This document shows positions 36,172 through 44,917 of a DNA stretch of 64,000 bases, piece after piece. How positions within the stretch are numbered: position 1 is the first letter of the stretch; each line of letters opens with the position of its first letter. The position numbers were made by a program, and so were the translations under genes. Below the pieces are notes generated by a model. It saw only the letters and a list, made by a program, of their open reading frames with translations. It was not told the DNA's origin and did no database searches. The DNA is from Cupriavidus oxalaticus (GTDB lineage: Bacteria; Pseudomonadota; Gammaproteobacteria; Burkholderiales; Burkholderiaceae), in contig NZ_CP069811.1 of the NCBI RefSeq assembly GCF_016894385.1, positions 2,084,501 through 2,148,500 on the forward strand. The letters run 5' to 3'.

Positions 36172-37134
36172 TCAGCCCGGCATCTGCAACGCCGTGCGCA
36201 CCAGTTCGCGCAGCGCCGCGAAGGTTGGCTCCAGCGGCTGCGCGCTGGTATCCAGCGAGAACTCCGCCTTGGAATAGAACGCGGCGCGGCCGGCCAGGAT
36301 ATGGCGCAGGTCTTCCATCGCCTCCTTGCTCGCGGCCATCGGGCGGAAGTCGCCCTGCGCCCGCACCCGCTCCATATGGTCTTGCGCATCGGCCTGCAGC
36401 CAGACCGTGGTGCAGTGGGCCAGCAGCAGGTTGAAGGTAGCGGGGTCGGACACCAGGCCGCCAGGCGTGGCGATGACGGCTTCGGGATAGATCTGGATGG
36501 CCTCTTCCACCGCCCGGCGCTCGTAGCGGCGGTAGGCGTTCATGCCGTACAGCCCCTGGATCTCGGCAATGCTGCAGCCGGCGAACTTCTCGATTTCGCG
36601 GCTCAGCTCGACGAACGGGAAATCCAGGTCCTCGGCCAGCATGCCGCCCAGCGTGGTCTTGCCGGCGCCGCGCAGGCCGATCAGCGCCACGCGCGGGCTG
36701 CGCGCCGCCTGCACGGCATTCTCGCCGCCAGTGCCGAGCATCTCGCCCACGGCAATGCGCACGCGCCGCAGCGTGGCTTCGTCGCGGTGCTCCAGCAACT
36801 CGCGCAGCAGGATCCACTCCGGCGAAGACGTGGTCACGTCGCCCAGCAGCCCGGCCAGCGAACACTGCAGCGCGTCGGCAATGTGCTGCAGCACCAGGAT
36901 CGACGCGTTGCCGCTGCCGTATTCCAGGTTGGCCAGGTGCCGTTCCGACACCCCGGCGGCCTGCGCCGCGGCCTTGCGCGTCAGGCCGCGGCGCGCGCGC
37001 AGGTCGCGCACGCGCTCGCCCAGCGCGACCAGGAAGGGGTTCTTCTCCGCGCCGTTGGCAGCGTCCACGCCTGAATCATCTTGCAGGTGCGCATCCCGGG
37101 TTAACCCAGATTCATGCAATATAGTGCTTGACAT
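36172..37134 (-). CDS. boxR: BoxR/BzdR-type regulator: helix-turn-helix fused to shikimate-kinase-like domain
   Basis: 320-residue benzoate-pathway regulator. Residues about 35-95 are an XRE-type helix-turn-helix (LGERVRDLRARRGLTRKAAAQAAGVSERHLANLEYGSGN), and about 145-320 a shikimate-kinase-like P-loop domain (VALIGLRGAGKTTLGGMLAEDLDFPFVELSREIEKFAG) that in this family senses benzoyl-CoA rather than phosphorylating shikimate. Start 37134 has GAGG six bases upstream. Codons 3-7 coincide with a TGCA-type operator, so the protein may bind within its own gene start. Divergent from the DUF4863-boxD-ligase-transporter operon; expected to repress both box operons. Confidence 0.93.
   Translation of the reverse strand: MSSTILHESGLTRDAHLQDDSGVDAANGAEKNPFLVALGERVRDLRARRGLTRKAAAQAAGVSERHLANLEYGSGNASILVLQHIADALQCSLAGLLGDVTTSSPEWILLRELLEHRDEATLRRVRIAVGEMLGTGGENAVQAARSPRVALIGLRGAGKTTLGGMLAEDLDFPFVELSREIEKFAGCSIAEIQGLYGMNAYRRYERRAVEEAIQIYPEAVIATPGGLVSDPATFNLLLAHCTTVWLQADAQDHMERVRAQGDFRPMAASKEAMEDLRHILAGRAAFYSKAEFSLDTSAQPLEPTFAALRELVRTALQMPG
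37115..37128. promoter_or_regulatory. BoxR-type site TGCAATATAGTGCT inside boxR start
   Basis: Same TGCA-N6-TGC(A/T) pattern. It lies within the first codons of boxR and immediately upstream of (overlapping by one base) the TTGACA of the rightward promoter. Confidence 0.6.
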
Positions 37135-37156
37135 GATTCCTCGGAGGTTCTACTTT
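37128..37156 (+). promoter_or_regulatory. Candidate promoter of the DUF4863-boxD-ligase operon (TTGACA-17-TACTTT)
   Basis: A perfect -35 TTGACA at 37128-37133 and TACTTT at 37151-37156, 17 bp apart. BoxR-type sites sit directly upstream (37115-37128) and downstream near the start point (37164-37177). Confidence 0.5.
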
Positions 37157-37163
37157 TCATACA

Positions 37164-37177
37164 TGCACAATAATGCA
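37164..37177. promoter_or_regulatory. BoxR-type site TGCACAATAATGCA
   Basis: TGCA-N6-TGCA in the 87-bp boxR/DUF4863 gap. It overlaps the -10 TATTGT of the candidate boxR promoter on the minus strand and the transcribed start of the divergent operon. Confidence 0.65.
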
Positions 37178-37195
37178 TGAAGCCTGCGATAGCAA
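37167..37195 (-). promoter_or_regulatory. Candidate boxR promoter (TTGCTA-17-TATTGT)
   Basis: On the minus strand TTGCTA (37195-37190) and TATTGT (37172-37167) are 17 bp apart and about 33 bases from the boxR start. The -10 is covered by the 37164-37177 site, which suggests autoregulation. Confidence 0.45.
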
Positions 37196-37221
37196 TGGCT
37201 GAATCAGACGGAGCCTCCTGG

Positions 37222-37722
37222 ATGTCTTCCACCCTGTCCCCAAAGCAGTTCCGCGAGCAGATTGCGCAACTTACCGCGCAGCTTGCCGGCCGGCCGCTCG
37301 ATGCCGCGCTGGACGCCTGGCTCAATGCCGAGCACGGCGCCGGCAGCGCTACCTACCAACAACTGAAGGCGAGCTGCGAGGCCGGCGTGGCCGAAGGCTG
37401 GCTGTGCGACCGCGAAGGCGGCGGCATCCGCTACGGCCGCATCTTCAAGCCCGCCGACGACCTGCACGGGTTCTCGGTCGACGTGGTCGACATGCAGGAC
37501 ATTGCCGGTCCGCACCATGCGCATCCCAACGGCGAGATCGACCTGATCATGCCGCTGGACGGCAACGCGCAGTTCGACGGCCGCCCCGCCGGCTGGCTGG
37601 TCTGCCCGGCGGGCAGCGCACACCGCCCCACCGTCAGCAACGGCCGCGCGCTGGTGCTCTACCTGCTGCCGGAAGGCAGTATCGACTTCACCCGCGACTT
37701 CACCCGCGACTCCACCCGCTAA
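37222..37722 (+). CDS. DUF4863 family protein of the box operon
   Basis: 166-residue protein of the DUF4863 family, the same family as 4-hydroxylaminobenzoate lyase. Cupin-like fold elements are suggested by HHAHPNGEIDLIMPLDGNAQFDGRP (about 97-121, with His-x-His and Glu as candidate metal ligands) and CPAGSAHRPTVSNGRALVLYLLPEGSIDF. ATG 37222 is chosen because GGAG lies eight bases upstream; ATGs at 37177 and 37195 overlap the operator region. It is the first gene of the operon with boxD, the ligase and the transporter, starting 88 bp from boxR. Its role in benzoate breakdown is not established; lyase or isomerase chemistry on an aromatic acid is possible. Confidence 0.8.
   Translation: MSSTLSPKQFREQIAQLTAQLAGRPLDAALDAWLNAEHGAGSATYQQLKASCEAGVAEGWLCDREGGGIRYGRIFKPADDLHGFSVDVVDMQDIAGPHHAHPNGEIDLIMPLDGNAQFDGRPAGWLVCPAGSAHRPTVSNGRALVLYLLPEGSIDFTRDFTRDSTR
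37684..37719. repeat. Three tandem 12-bp units at the end of the DUF4863 gene
   Basis: GACTTCACCCGC at 37684-37695 and 37696-37707, and GACTCCACCCGC at 37708-37719. They code the C-terminal DFTRDFTRDSTR, right before the stop. Confidence 0.85.
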
Positions 37723-37730
37723 GGACTGCC

Positions 37731-39278
37731 ATGACCGAACTGCTTTCCAACTATCTCGGCGGCAAATGGCAGGCCGGCAGCGGTGCCGGCACGCCGCTGT
37801 TCGATCCCGTGCTGGGCGATGAACTGGTGCGGGTCGATGCGGCCGGCCTGGACCTCGCCGCCGGCTTTGCCTTCGCGCGCGAGCAGGGTGGCGCCGCGCT
37901 GCGCGCGCTGACCTATCGCCAGCGCGCCGCGCTGCTGGCCGACCTCGTCAAGGTGCTGCAGGCCAACCGCGATGCCTATTACGAGATCGCCACCGCGAAC
38001 AGCGGCACCGTGAAGAACGATTCCGCGGTCGATATCGATGGCGGCATCTTTACGCTCGGCACGTATGCGAAGCTGTGCGATACGCTCGGCGATCGCCATT
38101 ACCTGCCCGACGGCGAGGCCGCGCGGCTGGGCAAGGATCCGCTGTTCCAGTCGCAGCACGTGCTGGTGCCGACGCGCGGCGTGGCGCTATTTATCAATGC
38201 CTTCAACTTCCCGAGCTGGGGCCTGTGGGAAAAGGCCGCGCCCGCGCTGCTGGCCGGCGTGCCGGTGATCGTCAAACCCGCCACCGCCACGGCCTGGCTG
38301 ACCCAGCGCATGGTGCGCGACGTGGTCGAGGCCGGCGTGCTGCCGGCGGGCGCGCTGTCGGTGATCTGCGGCAGCTCGGCAGGTTTGCTCGACCAGTTGC
38401 AGCCGTTCGATGTGGTGTCGTTCACCGGCTCGGCAGATACCGCGGCGGTGATCCGCTCGCATCCGGCCATCGCGCAGCGCTCGGTGCGCGTGAATATCGA
38501 GGCGGACAGCATCAACAGCGCGGTGCTGCTGCCGCAGGCGGGGCCGGATACCGCCGCGTTCGACCTGCTGGTGAAGGAAGTGGTGCGCGAGATGACGGTC
38601 AAGTCCGGGCAGAAGTGCACCGCGATCCGCCGCGTGTTCGTGCCCGAAGCGCTCTACGGGCAGGCCGCCGAAGCGATCGGCGCGCGCCTGGCAAAAGTCA
38701 CCGTCGGCAATCCGCGCAACGATGCGGTGCGCATGGGCGCGCTGGTCAGCCGCGCACAGTTCGATGCGGTCGCCGCAGGGCTGGCGGCATTGCGCCGGCA
38801 CGCGCAGGTGCTGCATGACGGCACGCAGCAACCACTGGTCGACGCCGATCCGGCCGTGGCCTGCTGCATCGGGCCGACGCTGCTCGGCGTCACCGATGCC
38901 GATGCGGCGGCGGCAGTGCATGACACCGAAGTCTTTGGCCCGGTCGCCACGCTTCTGCCCTATCGCGATACCCCACATGCGCTCGCGCTGGTGCGCCGCG
39001 GCCAGGGTTCACTGGTCGCCTCGCTCTACGGCAGCGATCCCGCTGCGCTCGGCGCGGCCGCGGTCGAGCTGGCCGACAGCCACGGCCGCGTGCATGTGAT
39101 CTCTCCCGATGTCGCGCAGCTGCACACCGGCCACGGCAACGTGATGCCGCAATCGCTGCATGGCGGTCCCGGCCGCGCCGGCGGCGGCGAGGAACTGGGC
39201 GGCCTGCGCGCGCTGCATTTCTATCACCGCCGCAGCGCGATCCAGGCCAGCGCCGGGGTACTCGGCACGCTCGCCTGA
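37731..39278 (+). CDS. boxD: 3,4-dehydroadipyl-CoA semialdehyde dehydrogenase BoxD
   Basis: 515-residue aldehyde dehydrogenase that oxidises the BoxC product to 3,4-dehydroadipyl-CoA. Seen: [35 protein letters not shown] (about 155-189) for cofactor binding, [15 protein letters not shown], the Glu region [14 protein letters not shown] (about 250-263) and the catalytic Cys in [15 protein letters not shown] (about 294). Start 37731 follows AAGGA six bases upstream and 8 nt after the DUF4863 stop, so the genes are coupled. Length is as expected for PaaN/BoxD-like enzymes. Confidence 0.93.
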   Translation: MTELLSNYLGGKWQAGSGAGTPLFDPVLGDELVRVDAAGLDLAAGFAFAREQGGAALRALTYRQRAALLADLVKVLQANRDAYYEIATANSGTVKNDSAVDIDGGIFTLGTYAKLCDTLGDRHYLPDGEAARLGKDPLFQSQHVLVPTRGVALFINAFNFPSWGLWEKAAPALLAGVPVIVKPATATAWLTQRMVRDVVEAGVLPAGALSVICGSSAGLLDQLQPFDVVSFTGSADTAAVIRSHPAIAQRSVRVNIEADSINSAVLLPQAGPDTAAFDLLVKEVVREMTVKSGQKCTAIRRVFVPEALYGQAAEAIGARLAKVTVGNPRNDAVRMGALVSRAQFDAVAAGLAALRRHAQVLHDGTQQPLVDADPAVACCIGPTLLGVTDADAAAAVHDTEVFGPVATLLPYRDTPHALALVRRGQGSLVASLYGSDPAALGAAAVELADSHGRVHVISPDVAQLHTGHGNVMPQSLHGGPGRAGGGEELGGLRALHFYHRRSAIQASAGVLGTLA

Positions 39279-39358
39279 GCGCGCTCCACTCGTCCTTGCC
39301 GCGCCGCCCTCGCATGGCGGCGCGCAGCACACCGTACATCAGTAACGGGGAGACAAGC

Positions 39359-40963
39359 ATGACCGCCACCACCGCAGACGTCCCGGTGCAGCCGCCGGGC
39401 GCGTCCTTCAACTTTGCCGCGCACCTGCTGGCGTGCAATGCCGGGCGCCCGGACAAGATCGCTTATATCGATGACGATGGCCGGCTCACCTACGGCGAGC
39501 TGGCGCAGCAGGCGCGGCGCGTGGCCGCCGCGCTGCTCGGCGCCGGCGTGCGCCGCGAGGAACGCGTGCTGCTGCTGATGCACGACTGCACCGACTGGCC
39601 GGTGAGCTTCCTGGGCGCGATGTACGCCGGCATCGTGCCGGTGGCGGTCAACACGCTGCTGACCGCGGATGACTACGTCTACATGCTGCAGCACAGCCGC
39701 GCGCAGGCGGTGCTGGTGTCGGCGGCATTGCTGCCGGTGCTGCAGGACGCGCTGGCGCGGCCCGGGCATGAGGTGGGCAAGGTGTTCGTGTCGCGCGCGC
39801 AAGGGCAGTTGCCTGAGGGCATGGAATCGCTCGACACCGTGCTCGCCGCGCAAACCCCGCTGCCGGTGCCGGCCGCGACCAGTTGCGACGATCCGGGCTT
39901 CTGGCTGTATTCGTCAGGCTCGACCGGACGCCCCAAGGGCGTGGTGCACAGCCACGGCAACCCGTACTGGACCGCCGCGCTCTACGCCGCTCCGGTGCTA
40001 GGCCTGCGCGAGGACGACATCTGTTTCTCCGCGGCCAAGCTGTATTTCGCCTACGGGCTCGGCAATGGCCTGAGCTTTCCGTTGAGCGTCGGCGCAACGG
40101 TGGTGCTGATGGCCGAGCGGCCCACGCCCGAGGCCACCTTCCGCCGCTGGCTGGAACACCAACCCACGGTGTTCTTCGGCGCGCCCACGGGATACGCCGG
40201 CATGCTCGCCAATCCCGCACTGCCCGCGCGCGCGGAGGTGGCGCTGCGGCTGTGCTCGTCGGCCGGCGAAGCGCTGCCCGCCGAGATCGGCCAGCGTTTC
40301 ACCGCGCATTTCGGCTGCGAGATCATCGACGGCATCGGCTCCACCGAGATGCTGCATATCTTTCTGTCCAACCGCCCCGGCCAGGTGCGCTACGGCACCA
40401 CGGGCTGGCCGGTACCGGGCTATGCCATCGAGCTGCGCGACGAATCCGGCCAGCCCGTTGCCGACGGCGAGATCGGCGACCTCTATATCCAGGGCCCCAG
40501 CGCCGCGATGATGTACTGGGCCGACCGCGACAAATCGCGTGAGACCTTCCGCGGCGGCTGGACCAAGAGCGGCGACAAGTACCTGCGCAACGCGGACGGC
40601 AGCTACAGCTATGCCGGGCGCAGCGACGACATGCTCAAGGTCAGCGGCATCTACGTCTCGCCGTTCGAGGTCGAGGCCACGCTGGTGCAGCACCCCGCCG
40701 TGCTGGAGGCCGCGGTGGTCGGCGTGCCGGACCAGGATGGGCTGGTCAAGACCAAGGCCTTCGTGGTGCTGAAGGCCGGCGCGCAACTGGGCGACGCCGA
40801 GCTGAAGGCTTTCGTCAAGGAGCGGCTGGCCGCGTACAAATACCCGCGTGCGATCGAGTTCGTCGACACGCTGCCCAAGACCGCCACGGGCAAGATCCAG
40901 CGCTTCGTGCTGCGCGAGCGCGAACTGAAGGCCGCCGCAGAGCGCGCCGTCGCGATGGCCTGA
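39359..40963 (+). CDS. bclA: Benzoate-CoA ligase
   Basis: 534-residue adenylate-forming ligase: benzoate + CoA + ATP to benzoyl-CoA, the entry step of the box pathway. The family start FNFAAHLLACNAGRPDKIAYIDDDGRLTYGEL, the P-loop LYSSGSTGRPKGVVHSHGN (about 182-200), FFGAPTGYAGML, DGIGSTEMLHIFLSN (about 323-337), and the C-terminal YAGRSDDMLKVSGIYVSPFEVE with the catalytic Lys in PKTATGKIQRF are all present. Start 39359 has GGGGAGA six bases upstream. It lies 80 nt after boxD and 32 nt before the transporter. Confidence 0.94.
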   Translation: MTATTADVPVQPPGASFNFAAHLLACNAGRPDKIAYIDDDGRLTYGELAQQARRVAAALLGAGVRREERVLLLMHDCTDWPVSFLGAMYAGIVPVAVNTLLTADDYVYMLQHSRAQAVLVSAALLPVLQDALARPGHEVGKVFVSRAQGQLPEGMESLDTVLAAQTPLPVPAATSCDDPGFWLYSSGSTGRPKGVVHSHGNPYWTAALYAAPVLGLREDDICFSAAKLYFAYGLGNGLSFPLSVGATVVLMAERPTPEATFRRWLEHQPTVFFGAPTGYAGMLANPALPARAEVALRLCSSAGEALPAEIGQRFTAHFGCEIIDGIGSTEMLHIFLSNRPGQVRYGTTGWPVPGYAIELRDESGQPVADGEIGDLYIQGPSAAMMYWADRDKSRETFRGGWTKSGDKYLRNADGSYSYAGRSDDMLKVSGIYVSPFEVEATLVQHPAVLEAAVVGVPDQDGLVKTKAFVVLKAGAQLGDAELKAFVKERLAAYKYPRAIEFVDTLPKTATGKIQRFVLRERELKAAAERAVAMA

Positions 40964-40995
40964 CCACGCGCCATCCCACCCTACCGGAGACAACC

Positions 40996-42354
40996 ATGCG
41001 TCAGATCGATGTCCACCAGCTGGCCGACGAGGCCCGCTTCAACCGCTTCCATGCGCAGATCCTGTTCTGGTGCGCGCTGATCATCATCTTCGACGGCTAT
41101 GACCTGGCGGTCGCGGGCATCGCGCTGCCGTCGATCATGAAGGAGATGGGCGTTACCGCGACCAGCGCGGGCTTCATGGTCAGCTCGGCCCTGTTCGGCA
41201 TGATGTTCGGCGCGATCTTCCTCGGCACCGTGGCCGACCGCATCGGCCGCAGGCGCGCCATCGCCATCTGCATCGCGCTGTTCAGCGTGTTCACCGCGGC
41301 CGCGGGCTTTGCCAGCGATCCGGTCACGTTCAGCATCACGCGCTTCCTGGCGGGGCTGGGGATCGGCGGCGTGATGCCCAACGTGGTGGCGCAGATGACC
41401 GAGTACTCGCCGCGCAGGCTGCGCGGCACGCTGGTGACGCTGATGTTCAGCGGCTATTCGGTCGGCGGCATGCTGGCTGCGCTGCTGGGCAAGGGCCTGA
41501 TCGAGAGCTACGGCTGGCAGTCGGTGTTCCTGGCCGCCGGGCTGCCGGTGCTGCTGATCCCGCTGGTGCTGCGCGCGCTGCCGGAATCGATGCCCTACCT
41601 GATCCGCACCAGGCAGACCGCCACGCTGCAGGCCGTGGTAGCGCGGCTGGTGCCGTCGCACCGGCCGCAGGCCGGCGACGTCTTCACGCTGCCCGCCGAC
41701 GACAAGTCAGGCAGCGCCCCGATCCGCCGCCTGTTCCAGGATGGCCGCGGCTTCAGCACGGCCATGTTCTGGGTGGCGTTCTTCATGTGCCTGTTCATGG
41801 TGTACGCGCTCAGCTCGTGGCTGACCAAGCTGATGGCCGCCGCCGGCTACAGCCTGGGCTCGGCGCTGACCTTTGTGCTGGTGCTGAACTTCGGCGCGAT
41901 GATCGGCGCCGTCGGCGGCGGCTGGCTGGCCGACCGCCTGCCGATCAAGCACGTGCTGATCGGCATGTACGCGCTGGCCGCGATCTCGATCACGCTGCTG
42001 GGCTACCCGATGCCGACCGCTGCGCTGTTCGTGGTGGTGGGACTGGCCGGTGCCTCGACCATCGGCACGCAGATCGTCACTTATGCCTATGCCGGCCAGT
42101 TCTACCCGATGGCGGTGCGCGGCACCGGCATCGGCTGGGCCTCGGGCGTGGGCCGCAGCGGCGCGATCCTGGCGCCGATCGTGATCGGCGTGCTGGTGGG
42201 AATGTCGCTGCCGCTGCAGCAGAACTTCATGGCGATCGCAATTCCGGCGGTGATCGCGGTGCTGGCGGTGTCGCTGATCGACCACCGCCGGTCGGCTTCG
42301 GCGCAGGCGGAGGTTGAGCGGGCGGCTGTGGGGGCTGCGGTGAAGCAGGCTTGA
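40996..42354 (+). CDS. MFS transporter, aromatic acid:H+ symporter (benzoate uptake)
   Basis: 452-residue 12-helix MFS carrier of the aromatic acid:H+ symporter group (BenK/PcaK type). The helix-1 motif FDGYDLAVAGIALPSIM (about 32-48) with the essential Asp residues, the loop 2-3 motif GTVADRIGRRRAIAI (about 76-90), and RFLAGLGIGGVMPNVVAQMTEYSPRRLRG (about 116-144) are diagnostic. Start 40996 follows CCGGAGA. Last gene of the operon with DUF4863, boxD and the ligase; a family B hairpin follows 50 nt after its stop and may end the transcript. Benzoate as substrate is inferred from the operon. Confidence 0.9.
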   Translation: MRQIDVHQLADEARFNRFHAQILFWCALIIIFDGYDLAVAGIALPSIMKEMGVTATSAGFMVSSALFGMMFGAIFLGTVADRIGRRRAIAICIALFSVFTAAAGFASDPVTFSITRFLAGLGIGGVMPNVVAQMTEYSPRRLRGTLVTLMFSGYSVGGMLAALLGKGLIESYGWQSVFLAAGLPVLLIPLVLRALPESMPYLIRTRQTATLQAVVARLVPSHRPQAGDVFTLPADDKSGSAPIRRLFQDGRGFSTAMFWVAFFMCLFMVYALSSWLTKLMAAAGYSLGSALTFVLVLNFGAMIGAVGGGWLADRLPIKHVLIGMYALAAISITLLGYPMPTAALFVVVGLAGASTIGTQIVTYAYAGQFYPMAVRGTGIGWASGVGRSGAILAPIVIGVLVGMSLPLQQNFMAIAIPAVIAVLAVSLIDHRRSASAQAEVERAAVGAAVKQA

Positions 42355-42404
42355 GCCTGGTCTCGCTCAGTCCCGGCATAACCACCGCCTGCCCTCTCCC
42401 CCGG

Positions 42405-42430
42405 CCCCTCTCCCGCAAGCGGGAGAGGGG
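42405..42430. repeat. Hairpin repeat, family B
   Basis: CCCCTCTCCCGC at 42405-42416 and GCGGGAGAGGGG at 42419-42430, preceded by an extra CCCTCTCCC at 42392. It lies between the convergent transporter and hydrolase genes. Confidence 0.85.
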
Positions 42431-42464
42431 AGCAAACCGCCGGTACGCCTGCCGGCATTGCGGA

Positions 42465-43091
42465 TTACTTCCCGCCCTTCACCGTCGTATAGGCCGTGAT
42501 CAGGTTGCGGTAGTCCGGGATATGGTTCGAGAACAGCGTCCCCAGCCCTTCGATATCGTTGCGCCAGTCGCGGTGCAGTTCGCAGGCCACGCCGAACCAC
42601 GTCATCAGTTGCGCGCCGGCCTCTGACATGCGGCGCCACGCGGAATCGCGCGTGATCTCGTTGAAGGTGCCGGAAGCATCGGTTACGACAAAGACTTCGA
42701 AGCCTTCCTCGATCGCCGACAGCGCCGGGAATGCCACGCAGACTTCGGTGACCACACCGGCGATCAGCAACTGCTTCTTGCCGGTGGCGCGCACCGCGGC
42801 AACAAAGTCTTCATTGTCCCAGGCATTGATCTGGCCCGGCCGCGGAATGAACGGCGCCTGGGGGAACATCTGCTTCAGCTCGGGCACCAGCGGACCATTG
42901 GGGCCGTCTTCGAAGCTCGTGGTCAGGATGGTCGGCAGCTTGAAGTACTTGGCCAGGTCGGCCAATGCCAGCACGTTGTTCTTGAACTTGTCGGGCTCGA
43001 TATCCCGGACCAGCGACAGCAGGCCAGCCTGGTGGTCGACCATCAGGACGGCCGCCTGGGTCTTGTCCAGGCGCTTGTAGGTCTTGCTCAT
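42465..43091 (-). CDS. Isochorismatase-fold hydrolase (YcaC-like), copy 1
   Basis: 208-residue cysteine hydrolase of the isochorismatase/nicotinamidase superfamily. The catalytic triad candidates are Asp in LMVDHQAGLL (about 19), Lys in the middle (about 110) and Cys in AGVVTEVCVAFPALSAI (about 119), with the cis-peptide VVTEVC motif. PRPGQINAWDNEDFVAAVRATGKKQLLIAG is typical of the YcaC subgroup. Start 43091 follows AGGAGC. It lies 83 nt downstream of a paralogue on the same strand. Substrate unknown. Confidence 0.88.
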   Translation of the reverse strand: MSKTYKRLDKTQAAVLMVDHQAGLLSLVRDIEPDKFKNNVLALADLAKYFKLPTILTTSFEDGPNGPLVPELKQMFPQAPFIPRPGQINAWDNEDFVAAVRATGKKQLLIAGVVTEVCVAFPALSAIEEGFEVFVVTDASGTFNEITRDSAWRRMSEAGAQLMTWFGVACELHRDWRNDIEGLGTLFSNHIPDYRNLITAYTTVKGGK

Positions 43092-43174
43092 GGCGTGCTC
43101 CTGTGAAAGCGGGCACGGCCAGCTTGGTTTCGCCGGCCGCGCCCTGGGTGAAATACTTCGCCTGCCGCGAAGCG

Positions 43175-43852
43175 TCAGCGCTGCGAGTCCAGCACCTCGT
43201 GCTTCTTCTCGACTTCCTGGGCCTTCATGTAGCTCTCGATCAGCAACTGGTAGGCGGGGAAGATCTTGGTATAGACCTCGGCCCATTGCTGCGCGTCGGG
43301 GCGGTTCCAGCTCTGCTGCAGCTCGGAGGCGACCGCGGCGGTGTCCATCGGCACCACGCCGGCCTGGACGATGCGTGCCAGCGTGATTTCCTGTGCCATC
43401 TTGGAGTAGGTGCCGGAGGCATCAACCACCGCGAACACCCTGTAGCCATCGGCGACCGCGCTGATCGACGGGAACGCCATGCAGACGCTGGTGATGGTGC
43501 CGGCGATGATCAGCGTCTTCTTGCCGGTTTCCTTCACCGCGGCGACGAAGTCGGGGTTGTCCCACGCGTTGATCTCGCCCTTGCGCGCGACATATTTGGC
43601 ATGCGGGGCGTTCTCGTGGATCTCGGGGATCAGCGGGCCGTTAGGGCCCTGCGGCACCGAGGCCGTGGTGATGACGGGCAGCTTGCACAGCGTTGCCATC
43701 CTGGCCAGCGCGGCGGCGCGCAGGCGCAGTTCGGGCATCGGCATGTCGCCCACGGTCTGGAACAGGCCGCTCTGGTGGTCGATCAGCAGCATGGCCGTAT
43801 CGGCGGGATCGATGGCGGGGCGCTTGCCATTGAAATTGGCGGGGGTGGACAT
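43175..43852 (-). CDS. Isochorismatase-fold hydrolase (YcaC-like), copy 2
   Basis: 225-residue paralogue of the next gene. Triad candidates: Asp in [11 protein letters not shown] (about 25), Lys near 115 and Cys in [17 protein letters not shown] (about 125). The shared [22 protein letters not shown] block shows common descent, but the two differ enough to be an old duplication. The C-terminus ends in a charged tail ([14 protein letters not shown]). Start 43852 follows AAGGAGA; a longer frame to 43933 adds 27 unlike residues. It is divergent from a LysR-type gene that probably controls it. Confidence 0.88.
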   Translation of the reverse strand: MSTPANFNGKRPAIDPADTAMLLIDHQSGLFQTVGDMPMPELRLRAAALARMATLCKLPVITTASVPQGPNGPLIPEIHENAPHAKYVARKGEINAWDNPDFVAAVKETGKKTLIIAGTITSVCMAFPSISAVADGYRVFAVVDASGTYSKMAQEITLARIVQAGVVPMDTAAVASELQQSWNRPDAQQWAEVYTKIFPAYQLLIESYMKAQEVEKKHEVLDSQR

Positions 43853-44008
43853 CTCGCTTTCTCCTTGCACAGTGGGCGGGGATGCGGTGGCCGCGGCGCC
43901 GACGCCGCGGAACCGACCGTGTGGCAGAAGCATAGGTCTTGGCAGATGGCCCCGCTAGGCTCGAAAATTGCCCTCAGCGTCCTACTGGCAGGACGACAGG
44001 AGCCGCCG

Positions 44009-44917
44009 TTGCATCCAGACCTCAACGACCTGTATTACTTTGCGCAGGTAGTCGACCACCAGGGCTTCGCGCCGGCGGGGCGCGTGCTCGGCATCCCCAA
44101 GTCCAAGCTCAGCCGGCGCGTGGGCATGCTGGAAGAGCGGCTGGGCGTGCGCCTTATCCAGCGCTCGACGCGCCGCTTTTCCGTCACTGAACTCGGCCAG
44201 ACCTACTACGCGCACTGCAAGGCGATGCTGGTCGAGGCGGAGGCCGCCGAGAGCGCGATCGAGCGCACCCGCGCCGAACCCAGCGGCCTGGTGCGCATGA
44301 CTTGCCCGGTGGCGCTGCTGCATACCCGCGCGGGCGAAATGATTGCGGATTTCATGGCTGCCAACCCCAAGGTCACGGTGCAACTGGAGGCCACCAACCG
44401 CCGCGTGGACGTGGTCGCCGAAGGCGTGGACCTGGCCATCCGCGTGCGCGTGCCGCCGCTGGAAGACAGCGACCTGGTGATGCGCGTGCTGGCCGAGCGT
44501 GCGTGGTGCATCGTGGCCAGCCCCAGGCTGGTGGCGGGCCGCCCCCCGCTGTTGACGCCGGCCGACCTCAACCCGCTGCCGACGCTGGACCTTGGCCCGC
44601 CGCGTCCCACGCATGTGTGGGCGCTGCACGGCCCCGAAGGCGCCAGTGCCGAACTGCACCACAAGCCCCGGCTGGTCACCGACGACATGATCATGCTGCG
44701 CGCCGCCGCGGTGGCCGGCGCCGGGCTGGTGCAACTCCCAGTGATGATGGTCAGCGACGAACTGCGCGAAGGCCGCCTGGTCAGGGTGCTGCCCGGCTGG
44801 TCGATCAAGGGCGGCATGATCCACGCGGTGTTTCCGTCGCGGCGGGGGCTGCTTCCGTCGGTGCGGGAGCTGATCGATTACCTGTCGCAGCGCTTCGCGC
44901 AGATCAGCGAAACCTGA
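44009..44917 (+). CDS. LysR family transcriptional regulator
   Basis: 302-residue LysR regulator. The winged helix-turn-helix covers about 2-60 (DLNDLYYFAQVVDHQGFAPAGRVLGIPKSKLSRRVGMLEERLGVRL), followed by an effector domain of the DsdC/AaeR-like branch. A TTG start at 44009 with ACAGGAG six bases upstream gives the normal start HPDLNDLYYFA; an ATG at 43946 would add 21 residues and has a poor ribosome site. It is divergent from the two isochorismatase-fold hydrolases over 156 bp, which marks them as its likely targets. Confidence 0.85.
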   Translation: MHPDLNDLYYFAQVVDHQGFAPAGRVLGIPKSKLSRRVGMLEERLGVRLIQRSTRRFSVTELGQTYYAHCKAMLVEAEAAESAIERTRAEPSGLVRMTCPVALLHTRAGEMIADFMAANPKVTVQLEATNRRVDVVAEGVDLAIRVRVPPLEDSDLVMRVLAERAWCIVASPRLVAGRPPLLTPADLNPLPTLDLGPPRPTHVWALHGPEGASAELHHKPRLVTDDMIMLRAAAVAGAGLVQLPVMMVSDELREGRLVRVLPGWSIKGGMIHAVFPSRRGLLPSVRELIDYLSQRFAQISET

